A stretch of 25,507 nt of DNA from an uncultured Cellvibrio sp. (GTDB taxonomy: Bacteria > Pseudomonadota > Gammaproteobacteria > Pseudomonadales > Cellvibrionaceae). Below are positions 24,447 through 25,507 of the stretch, in pieces (the first letter of the stretch is position 1; each line of letters opens with the position of its first letter). Location: NCBI GenBank assembly GCA_946481095.1, contig CAMLML010000067.1, positions 1-25,507 on the forward strand, given 5' to 3'. The translations under genes were made by a program, and so were the position numbers. The notes below the pieces were generated by a model that was not told the origin of the DNA, searched no databases, and worked only from the letters and a program-made list of their open reading frames with translations.

Positions 24447-24785
24447 ATGAATTTTGACGATTGGACAGCTGACCTGGCTAAAGGCACAGCAACCCATGCC
24501 AGTGGATTCACCATTCGCATTGAAGGTAATCCGAAAGATCCTTCCGAGGTGTATCCCGGTAAATTTCCAGAAGGAATGAGTTTTGTTGATCAGGCGCGCT
24601 TGTTGCGCTCAGGATTGGGGTTTCTGGCCAGATCAGGAGAATTTGTACCAAAATCCTGGCAATCCAGTCCTGTTCAGGATGCAAAAATGGAAGCCCTGAA
24701 AGCGCGTCAGGAATTGGCCAAACAGTTTGCTGAACGACCTGACAAACCCCAACGCTCTGTACTGTCATTAAAAAAGAATTCCTGA
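24447..24785 (+). CDS. Unknown 112-residue soluble protein
   Basis: I do not recognise the protein. It begins MNFDDWTADLAKG, contains SGFTIRIEGNPKDPSEVYPG and FPEGMSFVDQARLLRSGLGF, and ends in a basic helix and tail (KALKARQELAKQF-type region, then SVLSLKKNS). There is no signal peptide or membrane helix. The ATG at 24447 is chosen over a GTG at 24438. The ribosome site is weak. The gene is a single transcription unit between the promoter candidate (24387-24414) and a strong terminator (24809-24840). Confidence 0.7.
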   Translation: MNFDDWTADLAKGTATHASGFTIRIEGNPKDPSEVYPGKFPEGMSFVDQARLLRSGLGFLARSGEFVPKSWQSSPVQDAKMEALKARQELAKQFAERPDKPQRSVLSLKKNS

Positions 24786-24808
24786 TATTTCAACTGTCAT
24801 ATTTTTCT

Positions 24809-24840
24809 ACCAAAAACGGCATACAAATGCCGTTTTTGGT
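24809..24840 (+). terminator. Rho-independent terminator, probably bidirectional
   Basis: A perfect 14-bp stem (24809-24822 with 24827-24840) has a 4-nt loop. The stem ends in A5 on the left and T5 on the right, so the hairpin carries U runs when read in either direction. It lies 24 bp after the stop of the 112-residue gene. Confidence 0.8.
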
Positions 24841-25080
24841 TCCTCTCTATTTTCAAAAACAATTCTGAATCAAAGCGACAATTATTCTAATTAAATGCAA
24901 ATGATCATAGCTTCAAAAATCTGACCAAAACCCTAAGATCAAATTTAAATGAATAATCGAAATTGGAAACTCAAAAGATATATAAAAATTTAAATCCAGT
25001 TAACCGGTTACAAAATGGCTATTCAATGGATTTCAACTAGCCTTAAGCCTGATTAATCCAATAAAGGCTCAAGGATTAAC
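24841..25080. other. AT-rich non-coding interval before the PAS gene
   Basis: There is no gene in these 240 bp. It holds a 10-bp palindrome TAACCGGTTA (25001-25010) that could be an operator. There is also an imperfect inverted repeat CCTTAAGCC/GGCTCAAGG (25041-25049 and 25066-25074) whose right arm covers most of the AAGGA ribosome site (25071-25075) of the following gene. Confidence 0.5.
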
Positions 25081-25507
25081 ATGGCACATAAACCATCTGA
25101 TGATCCTGAAAAACTCAAGAACCGGATACAGGATCTTGAGACGGAATTGTCGCAACTTAAAAAAAGAGTTGCCGTTAGGGACAATCGCTTTGACTACGCT
25201 ATGGAAGCAACTAATGACGGTTTATGGGATTGGGATTTAGCAACAAATAAAATTTATTTCAGTCGTTCTTTTTTGCGAATGCTGGGTTATGACTATGAAG
25301 AACTACCCGGTGATTTGCGTACTTTTCGCCGCTATTTTTTACACCCTGAAGATCTTGACGAATTGGAAAGACAATTTGTTTCTGCCATAGATAATCATCA
25401 CTATTCATTAGTTTCCCAATATCGTCTGGTGCATAAGCAAGGGCATTCAATTTGGGTTCAAACCAAATCCCGTTTTTTTGAAACCGATGCCACCGGACGT
25501 GCCTGGC
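25081..25507 (+). CDS. PAS-domain sensory protein, 5' part only
   Basis: The reading frame starts at ATG 25081 with AAGGA 5 nt upstream and runs off the window after about 142 codons. Residues 1-35 form a charged coiled coil (PEKLKNRIQDLETELSQLKK). From about 37 there is a PAS domain of the PAS_3 type: FDYAMEATNDGLWDWDLATN, then FSRSFLRMLGYDYEEL, then LHPEDLDELERQF and YRLVHKQGHSIWVQTKSRFF. The output domain is outside the window. Such N-termini occur in diguanylate cyclases, phosphodiesterases and histidine kinases, and I cannot choose among them. No signal peptide or membrane helix is seen, so sensing is probably cytoplasmic. Confidence 0.85.
   Translation, partial: MAHKPSDDPEKLKNRIQDLETELSQLKKRVAVRDNRFDYAMEATNDGLWDWDLATNKIYFSRSFLRMLGYDYEELPGDLRTFRRYFLHPEDLDELERQFVSAIDNHHYSLVSQYRLVHKQGHSIWVQTKSRFFETDATGRAW

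Overview
The window looks like chromosome from a gammaproteobacterium, most likely of the Cellvibrio / Cellvibrionaceae type. I infer this from moderate-to-low G+C, Pseudomonas-like gene neighbourhoods (a dsbB-type gene close to rsd/algQ), an E. coli-type gshA and a complete general secretory pathway operon of the kind used by polysaccharide-degrading marine and soil bacteria. The genus is an inference from gene content and protein style; no database search was made.

Layout from left to right. Positions 1-140 hold a 13-bp stem terminator reading on + and a pair of inverted REP-like palindromes. dnaK and grpE follow on the minus strand. Each is preceded by a sequence matching the heat-shock sigma-32 promoter with the same 14-nt spacer. 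Back to back with the grpE promoter starts a small toxin-antitoxin pair on + (ribbon-helix-helix antitoxin and PIN-domain VapC-like toxin), with a 16-bp palindrome over its presumed promoter. The toxin gene runs tail to tail into, and overlaps by 10 nt, the end of a long minus-strand operon.

That operon (16845 down to 3477) encodes a type II secretion system in the order gspC-D-E-F-G-H-I-J-K-L-M-N, then apbE (FAD:protein FMN transferase) and a two-helix membrane protein with a TPR-like tail. Genes are packed with gaps of a few bases or overlaps up to 32 nt, and several start with GTG. All pseudopilin genes carry a type III leader, but no prepilin peptidase gene is present, so maturation must use one encoded elsewhere. 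Ahead of gspC lies a gene-free stretch of about 260 bp with three tandem 21-bp repeats.

From 21015 down to 17106, also on minus, lie dsbB, a DUF2799-type lipoprotein gene, rsd/algQ, a beta-lactamase-fold serine hydrolase and a CPBP-family intramembrane protease. A good sigma-70 promoter lies between rsd and the hydrolase gene, with a potentially pseudoknotted 5' leader after it. Divergent from dsbB is a FliL-domain protein with a lysine-rich insertion. It converges on gshA, which is translationally coupled (GTGA overlap) to a small upstream gene of unknown function.

The right end (23759-25507) has, on +, a small four-helix membrane protein, a 112-residue unknown protein with its own promoter, operator-like inverted repeat and strong terminator, and the start of a PAS-domain sensory protein cut off by the window edge. 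Nothing amounts to a clearly new multi-gene defence or biosynthetic system. The most worthwhile leads are the 21-bp repeat array before the T2SS operon, the structured hydrolase leader, the apbE/TPR tail of the T2SS operon, the FliL insertion and the gshA-coupled unknown gene.
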